Source: Dermatophagoides farinae
Lineage: Eukaryota; Arthropoda; Arachnida; Sarcoptiformes; Pyroglyphidae
DNA: 64,000 nucleotides
Assembly (NCBI RefSeq): GCF_024713945.1
Contig: NC_134686.1
Coordinates: forward strand, 2,008,001 to 2,072,000
Reading direction: 5' to 3'
The notes beneath the pieces were generated by a model. That model had not been told where the DNA came from, did no database searches, and saw only the letters and a list, made by a program, of their open reading frames with translations. This document shows positions 25,187 through 36,964 of this stretch, in pieces. Numbering within the stretch: position 1 is the first letter of the stretch; the number at the start of each line of letters is the position of its first letter. The position numbers and the translations under genes are program-made.

Positions 25187-25314
25187 TTGTGATATTTTTA
25201 TGCTTAGTTTCTATCGGAAAATATTGTTTTCTTGTTATACAAATGAATTTTGTAAACACACACAAACACACACACAATGTTCCGGATAGAAACTGAGCTT
25301 GAAAATATTGACAA
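25187..25314. ncRNA. Candidate miRNA-precursor-like hairpin
   Basis: A long imperfect inverted repeat. From the base: TTGT/ACAA, then ATATTTT (25192-25198) with AAAATAT (25302-25308), a 3x3 loop, then 14 consecutive pairs between 25202-25215 and 25285-25298 (one G-U). A bulged G is followed by GGAA/TTCC and ATTG/CAAT. An upper stem (25233-25243 with 25249-25258) closes a short loop, separated by a CA-repeat bulge. The duplexed arms are about 22 nt, the size expected of a Drosha/Dicer substrate. The arms are not simple repeats. Strand is undetermined and I do not recognise a known miRNA. The hairpin lies between Disabled and the kinase gene, just past the kinase 3' end. Confidence 0.45.
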
Positions 25315-25442
25315 TTAAAACATCATTTACTACTCTCATTCACTCACTTTCACTCACCAGTTGAGTTAAGTTGATTTAATTATTTTCAAATTATTGATTT
25401 ATTAATTGATTTATTGATTTATTTTTTTGTGATTCGCCACCA

Positions 25443-27047
25443 TCAACGATCCAAAGTACGTATTTTCATTGTTTTTGTTTTGGATAATTTTTTTTTATTA
25501 TTATTGGTCATCGTTTGATTCTGTTTGAAATCTAAATTTTTCATCATAATTAATGATTGATTTTCTTCACCACCACCATAATCATCACCATCATCGTCAT
25601 TATCATTATTAACATCATCATCATCATCATTCATAGCCATATATTCATTTATTAATGTTGTAATTTGTCGTAGTTTTTCTCTTTTAGCTTGTTCACGATG
25701 ATTTATCCTATATAACCATGGATCATTTTCAATTATTTCAATTATGGTTGGTCGTTGTTCAGCATTTATCTGCAATAATCGTATTAAAAGTTGTGAACAT
25801 TTTGTTGATATTTTAACACGATTATTCTCTGTCCATTGTTGTGTCATTTGTCGTCGATAAACTAATTGTACTCTTTGTAATATATTCATTTCTTGTAAAT
25901 ATTCTTCCGGTTTTATAAATGTATTGCAAAAATATAACATTTCAAATAAACATATGCCCATTGAATATATGTCGGCCGCTTTACCATCATATGATTGTTG
26001 ATTATTAAATTGAGAATTTTCAAGATAATTTAATCGTATTAAATTCACTTCCGGTGCCGTATATTCAATCGTACCGCATGGTGAATTGCATTGATTTTTA
26101 TCAAATTTTCTTCTCATTGTTGTCATCATATTTGTGGAATCAACAATAGCCATCGACGATGTGGATGGCAATATTTTAGCAAAACCAAAATCACCAATCA
26201 TTAAACGATCATATTGACGATGAATGAGTAGATTTTCTAATTTTAAATCACGATGTACGATTCGATTTCTATGTAAATAATTCATTCCTTTGGCCATATC
26301 GTAAAATAATTTTTTCGTACGTCGCTCATTGAATGGTCGCCGTTGACGAAACATTAATTGTCGTATATTACCACCATCAATTAATGGCATAACAATGAAT
26401 GCTATTGAACGAAATTTCAACACATCAATAGCACCAATTAGATTCTGATGTCGTATGGCCAATGTTATTTTCATTTCACGATCCAAACAGCCATTATCTA
26501 ACCATTGTTGTATGGAAGGATTATTACGATCAATCTGTTTGATTGCAACCATTTCACCGTTTTTAATATTTCGTGCACAGAAAATTTTTCCATATGTTCC
26601 TTCACCTAAAATTTTCTGATATTGATATCCATTGAATTGTAACCATTTTGGTGTTTCTGGTACGATGATCGTATTATCATCATTATCTTGGCCATCAACA
26701 TTATAAACATTGTTATTATTCATGTAAATATTTTCTTTCTTAATAATTGATTGTTTTTCATCAGAATTTAATAATCTTCCTTGATTTGGTTGTTGTTGTT
26801 GTTGCTTCTTTTGTTGAACTTTCTTATCATCCAATAATTGTTGCAATTCTTCAATCATCGCCGTTTGTTGTTGTTGTTGTTGCTGTTGTTTTTGTTGTTG
26901 ACCTCCTTTTTTTGTAAATATTATCCTTTTCATTCGTTCATTTTTAACCATCAAATTGGCTATCATTTCACTTGGATCATCATCACATTGTTGTTGTTGT
27001 TGTTGTTGCTGTTCTGTACCATCTTCATTAGACCGATTTTTTTCCAT
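25443..27047 (-). CDS. Intronless Ser/Thr protein kinase with Gln-rich N-terminus
   Basis: One continuous 534-codon frame starting at ATG 27047. The first 130 residues are poly-Gln and charged linkers. The kinase domain spans about 141-445 with all catalytic elements: glycine loop GEGTYGKIF (148-156), VAIK lysine 170, a candidate alpha-C Glu 191, HRDLKLEN (265-272), DFG 286-288, APE 331-333, and a DIYSMGICLFE helix. The C-terminus is Asp/Asn-rich and then basic. HRDLKLENLL with DFGFAK and an intron-free gene resemble the CAMK/TSSK (testis-specific kinase) branch, but I cannot place it firmly. The intronless state in an intron-bearing neighbourhood fits a retrocopy origin. It appears active, since no catalytic residue is missing. 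Confidence 0.85.
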   Translation of the reverse strand: MEKNRSNEDGTEQQQQQQQQCDDDPSEMIANLMVKNERMKRIIFTKKGGQQQKQQQQQQQQTAMIEELQQLLDDKKVQQKKQQQQQPNQGRLLNSDEKQSIIKKENIYMNNNNVYNVDGQDNDDNTIIVPETPKWLQFNGYQYQKILGEGTYGKIFCARNIKNGEMVAIKQIDRNNPSIQQWLDNGCLDREMKITLAIRHQNLIGAIDVLKFRSIAFIVMPLIDGGNIRQLMFRQRRPFNERRTKKLFYDMAKGMNYLHRNRIVHRDLKLENLLIHRQYDRLMIGDFGFAKILPSTSSMAIVDSTNMMTTMRRKFDKNQCNSPCGTIEYTAPEVNLIRLNYLENSQFNNQQSYDGKAADIYSMGICLFEMLYFCNTFIKPEEYLQEMNILQRVQLVYRRQMTQQWTENNRVKISTKCSQLLIRLLQINAEQRPTIIEIIENDPWLYRINHREQAKREKLRQITTLINEYMAMNDDDDDVNNDNDDDGDDYGGGEENQSLIMMKNLDFKQNQTMTNNNKKKLSKTKTMKIRTLDR

Positions 27048-28162
27048 TCAAACAAAAAAAAACAAAAAAAAAATTCATTTGGTCTCAAATCGATCCAACT
27101 GATTCATTATTCTATTTTTATAATGAAAATACTACGAAAACAAATCAATTAAACTTCTCCATTGTTTATCGTTAAGTAAGAGAGAAAAAAAACGAATTTT
27201 TTTTCCATTTCAAATTCCCATAGAATTTATTAATTTCACAACAACAACAACAACAACATCATACACAACAAAACCTACAAACAACAACAACAACAACGAT
27301 AATATTTGGCCATATATTTGTTCTCTCATTTTCTGTATTTCTCTTTACATGTGTGTGTGTGTGTGTCTGACTATGCAAATAATTCCAGTGAAAAATCAAT
27401 AAATCCATTATTATTCTTATAGAAAAATTGCTCAAATTATATCACAAAAAGAGAGATATAAAGATAGATAGAGAAAGGTAAAACGACGCTTAAACACTGA
27501 TTATCATCATTATTGCCAATCATAGATGCAATAATGATAATGTTTATCATAGCCAAAAGAAAAAAAAATAACAACAAAAAAAAAATAAATCTCATAATAA
27601 TGATAAAAGATAGCTCTAATTCAAGAAGAAAGAATTATACAATACAACGAAACAAATCAAAAAAAAAAAAAAAATTTTTTTTTATCCGAAAACCCAAATT
27701 GGTTGTTGTAGAATACTTGAATCCATATCCATGCAATTTATATATTTTATAAATGTGTGAATCACTTTCTATTTCTGTGTGTGTGTGTGTGTGTTATGTG
27801 ATAAAGAGATGGATGTGTACCACTATCATCATCATATACTATGATGATGATGATGATGATGATAAATCGGAAATCTAAATATCAAAACTATATTTTGTTG
27901 TTGTTGTTGTTTTTTTTTCTGCACCATAGGTATATATCGGTAGGTAGGCCAGTTTTTTCTCTTTCGTTTCTTTTTTTTTTCCTTAAAATCATCATTTCAA
28001 AGATAAAAATGCTAGACAATAATCATAAAAATTGTCACATTCATTCAATCAAGATTCAAGAAAAAATAACGATGATGATTATGATGATGATCAATTAATC
28101 TTTAACCAATCGTTCAATGATTAATGTGATCACCAAACACACACACACAGAAAATCTTGTTT
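27048..28162. other. Intergenic region
   Basis: Poly-A, (AAC)n near 27240-27300, (GT)n near 27353-27366 and 27776-27793, and (GAT)n near 27840-27863. The left edge should hold the kinase promoter. No coding signal is seen. Confidence 0.45.
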
Positions 28163-28255
28163 CTCGAAACACATCTAGCTTGTAAGGATTTACATTTGAA
28201 AAAATCTATTTTTTTTATATATATTTAAAATCCTTACATGAGATGTGAAAACGAG
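28163..28255. ncRNA. Second candidate precursor-like hairpin
   Basis: CTCG (28163-28166) pairs with CGAG (28252-28255). A purine internal loop follows, then CACATCT (28170-28176) with AGATGTG (28241-28247), a small internal loop, and TGTAAGGATTT with AAATCCTTACA (11 bp). The loop is about 35 nt and AT-rich. Total length is about 93 nt with about 22 bp paired, similar to a pre-miRNA. It lies 230 bp upstream of the NRF-6-like start codon. Weaker than the 25.2-kb hairpin because the internal loops are larger. Confidence 0.35.
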
Positions 28256-28482
28256 CGACAGGTATACAATTCATCAATCACATTCATTGTAACTAAAAAA
28301 AAAAATCAATCAAGGTAACATTATTATTATCAATTAAAATAAAGACTTATCATTTTTTTTCAAAAAAAAAAAAAAAAAATCTAACCACATTTTTAAATTT
28401 TAACCAAATTTTTTTTTACATTTGAATTTTAAACAATTTTTTTTTTGAAAATTTCAATTTCAATAACATAACATCAACAATC

Positions 28483-31351
28483 ATGATGCGTTATTTTTTG
28501 TTAATAATTTTTTACTATTCATTACTGTTCACCAATGTTTTCATTGTAGCTAAAAGTCATAATATTGATGATGATGATGATGAACCAAATATCTACACTG
28601 AACGTTTTATGAAAAATTTTGATCATATCTATTTATTGGGACAAAAATTTACCCATCAATTCTTTAGGCCATTATATGATGAATCGATTGCTAATGTTGG
28701 AAATCTTACTGGAGAATGTCGCCATTCATTGCAGTTGATGTTCACACAGCCAGAATTGGAATGGGCATCATTAAGTAAGTTAATCAATCAAAAAAAATAT
28801 CATAATAATCACGTTAATTACGAAAAAAAAATTAGTGTTTGATTCTAGTGGTCGATTAATAAGACCAGGTTTTATAAGCGGAACTATAACCGATTTTGGT
28901 GATTATGATCAATGTTTAGCCATCGATCATCATCATAATGATCGTATGATACAGGCAAGATATTGTCTGATGACCATACGTTTGCCGATACCACCGGTAA
29001 ATGAAAAAATCATTTTCAATCATACTAGATATGAAAATCGATGGCCATCAAAATGGTGGAATGATCCACGTTATCGTTTCTATTATCGAATTGTTAGTGC
29101 TTTATGTTTGCCAAGTACTTGTCAACGTAATGAAATTGAACAAATAGCACGAAAAGTGTTTGAAAATTTTGAATTTACAATCCAAGTGGAAGCCTGTCAA
29201 ACAAGAATGGAACAAGAATCCAATGAATTGGATTTTGGACAAAAATTTTCAATGTAAGTAATGTTCAAATCTAGTTAAATATGAACTAAATGAATTGCTA
29301 AATTATTTATTATTTCTTTATCGAATTGATCGATCCATTCAATAAAGATTCGTATTGAGCATCTGTATTTCATTTGCAATCATTGGAACAATAATCGATT
29401 GCTACAAACGTCAATGTTGTATGAATGATAACGATACGATAATAATAGAATTTTGGAAAGGATTTAGTCTATTGTATAATACGGAAAAACTTTTTACCAT
29501 AACTACATACGATAATAATCATCGGGTAAAACCAGGTGAAACATTGACAACACCACACACCGAATTGACTGCCATTCATGGGCTGCGATTTTTATTGATC
29601 ATGTGGGTGATAACATGTCATACAACAAATTTTGCACCATTAGGTCTTTATGATCAACCAATGATTGCTTGTATGTTTCATTTATAACAATATGTGTGTG
29701 TGTGTGTTATGAATAACTTACCATTTTTTTTTTGTTCTTTTGAAAAAAGCTCGTTTTGCCAATAGTATTCAAATAGTTCGAGATTTTTGGACACAATTTG
29801 TCATAAGTGGATCATTATCCGTGTCCGGTTTTTTCATCATCAGGTAATAATGTTAATTATTTTTCATTTTGTATGAACTGAATATGTATATGTTTAATCA
29901 ATCATTACAAGTGGCCTTATATCACTACATACGGCAATGAAAAATCGTCAAGCATTTCTTCAATCAGTACCATATTGGAAATATATACTACTCAGATGGT
30001 TAAGATTTGCACCACCATTATTGGGAATGTTTTGTTATCAATTTTTATGGCCAACATTAGGCAATGGACCAATGATGCATTGGGATTATCTTCGTTATGG
30101 TCATCAGCCATGTTATCAACGATGGTGGACAAATTTTTTATTCATATCAAATTGGTTCCATTTGACTGATCAATGTGGATCACATACATGGTTTTTGAGT
30201 GCTGATTTTCAAATTAATCTTGTGGCATATTTTTTCATTTGGCTTTATGCATATGAATATAAGGCCGGTTTGATTGCCAATATCGTCACATTAGCCATGG
30301 CCATTGTATGTCCGATTTTTATACATCTGTATTATGGGGTACCGCTGGTACATATCATGGAACCAGATATTGAGTGAGTTGAAAAACAAATCTGTTCGAT
30401 TTTAATTTTGAATCATTGAATTCTTGTAAAAATCATTTTCAAATCAGTAAATTGAACGTTGCCTTCAGTATGATTGATATCTATACATTCAATCATTATT
30501 CTGCTTATTTTACCGGATTATTGATTGCAGGACTATTACAGAATCGGCGATTTTCTTTGAAAAAAGTTTGTTCAATTCTGGAGAAAAAAATTCAATCAAT
30601 AATAATTTTTTATCTATTAGAATATTCGATTGATTCTATGGTGGGCGGCAATCATTCTGGCATTGGTCATTCCATTTTCAACATATCCATTCATACAGAT
30701 GGAATATATTCCCGATTCATCGCTTATAGCCATTCTATATACTGGTATAAAACGATTTTTTTGGATATTCGCCATCGGTTGGATAGTGTATGCATCATGT
30801 ACGGAAACGGATAAAAGTATGTATCAGATGACGATGGCCATAACGTGATGATTTATGTTTTTTTTTTGGCCATAATTGTAGACATTGTATCCAGATTTTT
30901 ATCAGCAAAAATTTTTCAACCATTTTCACGGCTTACATTTTCAATATATCTAACACAATCATTGGTCGTTTGGTATTATTCATATCAATCACGTGAATTG
31001 CATACAATTTCCCATTATAATTCGGTAAATTGATTTTTTTTCCATTTTTTTCTTACGTTAATAATTTCTTTTGCATTTTGTTTGTTTGTTTGTTTGTTTC
31101 AATTGCAGATTTTTCGAATCGGTGGACATACATTATTTTCATTGACATTCGGTTACATTCTTTATGTACTGTTTGAAGCACCATCGGTTAATCTATGTAA
31201 AATGGCATTCAAACGTTCGAATATTAGACAAACAATGAAATCATCGGCAACCGATTCGAATAACAACAACAATGACGGAATAGAATTGATGAATTTGAAA
31301 AAATCTGCCACATTAATTTCAAAAAAATCCAATCAATGTAAACTTGAATGA
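28483..31351 (+). CDS. NRF-6-like (nose resistant to fluoxetine) membrane acyltransferase
   Basis: Nine exons: 28483-28774, 28836-29253, 29348-29670, 29750-29843, 29912-30373, 30448-30565, 30621-30816, 30882-31024, 31109-31351. Phases close to 762 residues. The N-terminus is a signal peptide (about 1-25). The extracellular NRF domain carries the Cys pattern around GECRHSL, QCLAID, RYCLM and LCLPSTC. It is followed by a transmembrane helix and an Acyl_transf_3-type domain with about 10 helices, opening ELTAIHGLRFLLIMWVITCH (the family's conserved catalytic-type His region). SHTWFLSADFQ and RLTFSIYLTQSL are further landmarks. The C. elegans homologues NRF-6/NDG-4 act in lipid and drug transport; arthropod genomes carry many paralogues. 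The exact acyl substrate is unknown. Confidence 0.88.
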
Positions 31352-32070
31352 ATGAATGAATGTAAACCATTGAATGTGTGATTATTCTTTCAACCAAAAT
31401 GATGGCCTTTTTTTTCTTTATGTTTTTATTTTCATTTACCAATGAATTAGGTCCAGAATCTTGAAAATTATTTCGGTTCCATATTCATGATTCGTGATTC
31501 GTGCATATTGTGAATTTTTTTCTTCTTTTGCTCCTAAACAAAATAAACAATTTTTTTTTACCTCAAAGGTGATGTTTTCAATGAAAAAATAACTCACTTG
31601 TGGTGTTTTTTTTTCATCGACCACGATGACAATGATGACGACAATGGCGACGACGAACTGGTTTCTATATTCGAAATATATAAAAAAAACGAATCTTTCA
31701 AAATAAATGATGTGTGTCCTAAATAAATAAAACGATGATGATGATGATGATGATGATTGCAAAAGTCAATCAATCGAGCATCTATTCGAGAGAAAGAAAG
31801 AGAGAGAGATGTTAATGTTAGCTAACAAGAAAAAAAAAGATTAAAATTAAAAAAAAAAAATTTTTTTGATCCACGGTCATTCAACTTGAATGTGAAAAAA
31901 AAGAGTGGTAAAAATTAATGAAAAGAGAAAACGTACGCAACAATTTCGAATCCATTTTTTTTTGTTGAGTTTTCTTCATCCATCAACAAAGTTGTATCAT
32001 CATTTTTTGTATGAAAACTTCACATTTTATTCTTCTTCTTCTTTTTCTTCTTCTTCATTGAATTTTGATC
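31352..32070. other. Intergenic spacer
   Basis: 3' flank of the acyltransferase gene and 5' flank of the SDR gene. It has GAT/ATC triplets near 31735-31756, a GA-rich run near 31790-31808 and a TTC-rich pyrimidine run just before the SDR start. No gene is seen. Confidence 0.45.
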
Positions 32071-33462
32071 ATGAAACGAAATGAATCATCAAACATTCCA
32101 TCATTATCGTCAGCGAATCACCTGCAGCAACAACAGCAGCCATATTTATATATTAGACATTACATTTTCATTTCATTGTTGACAATATTATTCTTATTAT
32201 GTCAAATACATTCATTTCATGCCATCATACAATGGTTACAGGATACATTGTTCAATTTATTCATCATTTATGTTGCATGGAATGTTGCCTATTTCATTCA
32301 TGATTGGCTTGAATATTCGACAAATATTTTGCCAAAAAATCATCGACTATCCGATATGGATAAACGTGCTATTTTGATTACCGGTTAGTATTGATTGTTG
32401 TTGTTTGATCGATTGATTGTCATTTTTATAAAAAAAAAATTCTTCACTAGGATGTGATTCTGGTTTCGGTTTGTATTTGGCACAAAATCTTCATCAACAA
32501 GGTTATCATATTATTGCCGGTTGTTTATCGATACAATCGATTGGTGCGAAAAAATTATGTGAAAAAAATTATGAAAAAATCTTCATCATTGAAATGGATG
32601 TAACCAATGAACAAAGTGTTAATAATGCCCGTGAACAGATTCAAATGTATTTACAATCAAAACCGGAAATTTCACTTTGGTCTATCGTCAATAATGCCGG
32701 TATTATGTCATTGTGTGAAATTGAATTCGGTAACATGTCAACATTCACCAAACAAATGGATGTAAATGGAATGGGTGTTGTGCTAGTGACGAAAACATTT
32801 CTTCCACTATTACGACATAATCATTTTGGTCGAGCACGTATTGTAAATATAGCTAGTTTAGCCGGACGTTTTACAATGCCCGGTTTTGTTGCATATTGTA
32901 TGTCGAAAGCTATCGTCATTGCATTCACTGATGGATTACGTCGTGAATTAGCTAAATGGAATATTGAAGTTGTATCGATTGAACCACATCTTTATCGGTA
33001 ATTTTTATTCATTACAAATTAATTGAATATATATATAAAAAAAAATAATCTTTAAATCCATTTATTATTAGTACAAATCTGGTCAATCAACAACGTTTGA
33101 TTGCCGAATTTGAACAACAATGGAATCAAATTGAAGAATCGATTCGAAAAGATTATGGCCGATCATATCATGAAGGTTTCGTACGTACAATGACACAAGC
33201 AATGGATAGTGCACGTTCAGAAATCGAACAGGTAGTTCGTACAATGGAACGAGCGGTTACCACAACACAGGTAGAATATTCATATACGGTGGCACGTTAT
33301 TCAGAACGAATAAGAATCTGGTTCTGGCAAACAATTGCACCAATTTGTGTTATTGATTTTTTTATGAGAAAATTTCTGACCGATTGTAATGGACAGCCAA
33401 AAATGTTGAAAGAAAAAATGATTAATCCAAGAAATGTTGTTGATTATCATAAATCTAAATAA
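32071..33462 (+). CDS. Membrane-anchored short-chain dehydrogenase (SDR9C/RDH-like)
   Basis: Three exons: 32071-32383, 32451-32997, 33072-33462; 416 residues. The start is the first true ATG (32071). Two hydrophobic N-terminal helices (about 28-75) anchor the enzyme. The Rossmann motif TGCDSGFG spans 104-111 and is interrupted by intron 1. NNAG is at 185-188, the catalytic Ser in IVNIASLAGR at about 240, YxxxK (YCMSK) at 253-257, and SIEP after it. TGCDSGFG plus the SIEP-type block is typical of the SDR9C group (retinol dehydrogenases, 17-beta-HSD6, hydroxybutyrate dehydrogenase). The NAD(P)-dependent substrate could be a retinoid, sterol or ketone body and cannot be chosen from sequence. The active site is complete. 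Confidence 0.87.
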
Positions 33463-33648
33463 ACTTTGATCGTTTCCGTTTACATTTTATTTACTGTTTT
33501 ATATATTAATTGTTCTATTTCTCTGATTTTTGTTTTTCCATTCAACGAGGATTAAAATTTGAATTTAAAAAAAAATTTCAAAAAAAATAAATCGTCATTT
33601 CATCTATGAATAAGAACAAAAACGATAGCAGCGACATCATTTTCAGCT

Positions 33649-33685
<37 letters not shown>

Positions 33686-36600
33686 AAAAAGTAGTAGCAT
33701 ACAAAATGAATTGGGTCGCTTGTAAAAAAAGAGAGAAAAAAAAACTAACACCTGTGTGAAATACAGCAGTAGTAGTAGTAGCAGTGGTAGTAGTAGTAGT
33801 AGTAGTAGTATTGATGAGTATTAAAAACAAGTACAAAAAAAAAATAAATAAATGAGGAGGATGAATTGATTATGATGGTGAGAAAAAAAAGGGGAGAAAA
33901 AGAAAAAAAATATTAAAATAAGAATCCAGCATATACGTATACATGAAAGAATGAATAAATTGCTAGCAGTATGAAGGAATGATCCATCATCATCATCATC
34001 CTCCTCTTCATCATCTCGTATTTTGTACGTGAATCTTGAGTGAATTTTTTTATTTTTTTATTTTTTTTTATTTTGTTTTGTTTTGTGTATATGTTACACT
34101 TGTTTCCATGCAAATATCGCTAGCATCATCATCATCATCGACTACGACGACGACAATAAAAGAAAAAAAATTTTTTTCCCTTGTGTGTGTGTTTATTATT
34201 ATATCAATAAGAAAAAAAAAATTATTGATAAATAAAAAATCAATCATCAATTGAATTGAATATAAATCATATATATAAAAGAATATTTACAAATCTAAGA
34301 AAATTTGAATTTTAAGAAAATTTGAAAAAAAATCGAACATCATTACATCATCATCGTCATCATAAATCCAAAAAAAAAAAAAAAATAGAAAAAATTGATA
34401 GAATCATCCAGATTTATCTTGAAATCTTGTTTTGTTAATTTTTTTTCTTTTCGCTGTTTATATATTAAGTGTTTTTTTTGTGTATGTGTGCGTTTTTGAT
34501 GTCCTCGTCTTCAATTCAATTCAATTGAATTTCAATTTCTTATTTCGTCTCAAGATTTGTATGTATGTATGTATATATTGAATCAATATATATATAAATA
34601 TATTTCTATTAATTATTCATTCACATTCGATTAATATACAATCCTATCGTTCTTTTTTTTCATCATTATCCCTTTCTCTCTCTATATATATATGTTTGTG
34701 AATGGTATTCTTTTTCATCCATCCATTATATATTGTTGATCGTGGATTTACGGCTCATTGCTTTATTTTTCAATCTATCTATATGTGTGTATGTGCGTGT
34801 ATGTGTATATTCAAGTGAGTGAATAAAAACAACTGTGAAGAAGAAGAAGAAGGGAAAAACCTACGTAATAAAGAAAGAAAAGAAAAGAAAAAATTTTGTT
34901 TTTTCTAATCTCGATCCAGATTTTTTGTTTGTTTGGTTATATCAGAAATTTGTTCCATCAATCAATCAAGTTCGAATTCTTTCATTTTTTTTTATTTTGG
35001 AGAAAAAATTGATGAATTTAAAACCACTTTAAAAATCAAGGTAAGCCAAGATTTGATGTCTGTGTGTGTATTATTTTTTTTTAAATTGATCTAATTTTCT
35101 CGATGATAATAGGTATTTGCCATATATTTTTTTCATAATTCGCTTCGACAATGATGATATATGATTCAAACTGAATGGTTTTTCTCTGTATATTTGGATT
35201 TTATGTGTGTGTGTGTGTGTGTTCGTGCGTGTGTATTGTATGTCCAGGAAGAAGGATTTTTGTTCAATATATACGAATCCAGATGATAAACAAAACAGAA
35301 AACAAATGTACAATGAAACCAATCGTCCAAATTTTTTTTCCTGGCTTTATTTATATATATATATGGTATTCAAATGTCATCATCTTCAACGACAATAATG
35401 ATGATGATGATGATGATGGAAAAATTGCCATTTTTTTTGTAAAATTTAATGCGACATTTAAAACGTTTGTGTATGTAAATGATGTGTGTTTTTTTTTTTT
35501 ACTTTCATCATCATCATCATTTTTGTATTATTATTATTGATGATGATGTTTGACTTTATCGGATTATTATTATTACACATTGAATCAAGATATCAATCAT
35601 CATTTTTTTTTTCGTTCGTTTAGTTGGTTGGTCACAGATTATTACATCTAAACATTGAAACACCATCATCATCATCATCCAAGTGCAAAATGTTTTAGTG
35701 TTAGCATTTTTCACATTTATTTAAATATATGGTGACCAAATTTTGTTTTTTTTTTTGATATATGTAATTATTGATTGAATGAATGATCAAAACAGAATGA
35801 ATGATTGGCCAATTTTTCATTCAACCATATTTGATAACTAACCCGATCTAGCCTGTTTTGTTTTTTCTTGTCTTGTTTGTTTTTTATTTCAATTGAACTT
35901 TCAATTGAAAATTGGTAAATTATCATTTTTTTTACCAATTGCTGCCACACACACACACTGTTGTAATTGTTTGATCAATTTTCATCCATTAAAAAGTTTT
36001 TTTTTGGTACACAAAAATTGAAAAATAAATGAACTTCCGAGTTCATTTACTTAATGATTGTGTGTGTGTGTGTGCCAATTATCATTATTATGACGATTAT
36101 GAAAAATTGACAATGGCAGCGACCAAAATTCTGGTGTGTGTGTGTGGAAAACAAAGGCGATCAATTGGAAAAAAAAGGTTTGAATGTGAAAACATGTGTG
36201 TTCATCATCATCATCATCATCATCAATGAACAAACAATCATTACGATTCTTTTTTTTGTTGTTGTTGAAAAAATTCATTAATATCATTCACACACCTGTG
36301 TGTGTGTGTGTATGTATTGATTGAATGTGAATATATGTTTCAAACTACTTAATACCTGGGTGTGTCTGTCAATTTATATGCCACATGTATACACACAGGT
36401 TTTTTTTCGTTTTTAGTTTTTCATTTTATTTCATTTTTTGTTTTTCAAAAAAAAAAAAAAAAAATTTTTGAGCTGTAAAAGTTTCTCTTTTTTCGTTCGT
36501 TTATTACACAGTTACAATAAATCGATTTTTTTTAATGACCAACAACACAAACACATACATTTGTATGTTGTAATGAAATCCTTTAAATTCTACAATTATA

Positions 36601-36930
36601 TATTGATCATTTGACTGATTTCAATTTATCGATTCATGTTCATGTTGACATTTTCATTCATTCATACTCGGTCATTGTATCATTTTGTTTTGAATTTTTT
36701 TAAAAATGTTTTTCTTTTCATATATAACGGCCATATATATTTATTTTGAGATGGTGATGATGTGTTTTTATGTGTGTGTGTGTTTACCATGTTTGGTGGC
36801 TACACCACACACACATATAAAATATATATATATACAAGCGAGCGAGTCACTAGTCTTTTTTTTAAAGAAAAATAATGATGATGATAAAAGATTTAGGCCA
36901 AGAGTGTTGATAATGATGATGCTATGATCA

Positions 36931-36964
<34 letters not shown>

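Noticed and set aside
32065-32070. Start of the SDR at 32065
   Set aside because: The codon there is TTG; the first ATG in frame is at 32071.
33600-33836. Frame with long Thr/Ala and Val runs
   Set aside because: Direct translation of AAC and AGT triplet repeats.
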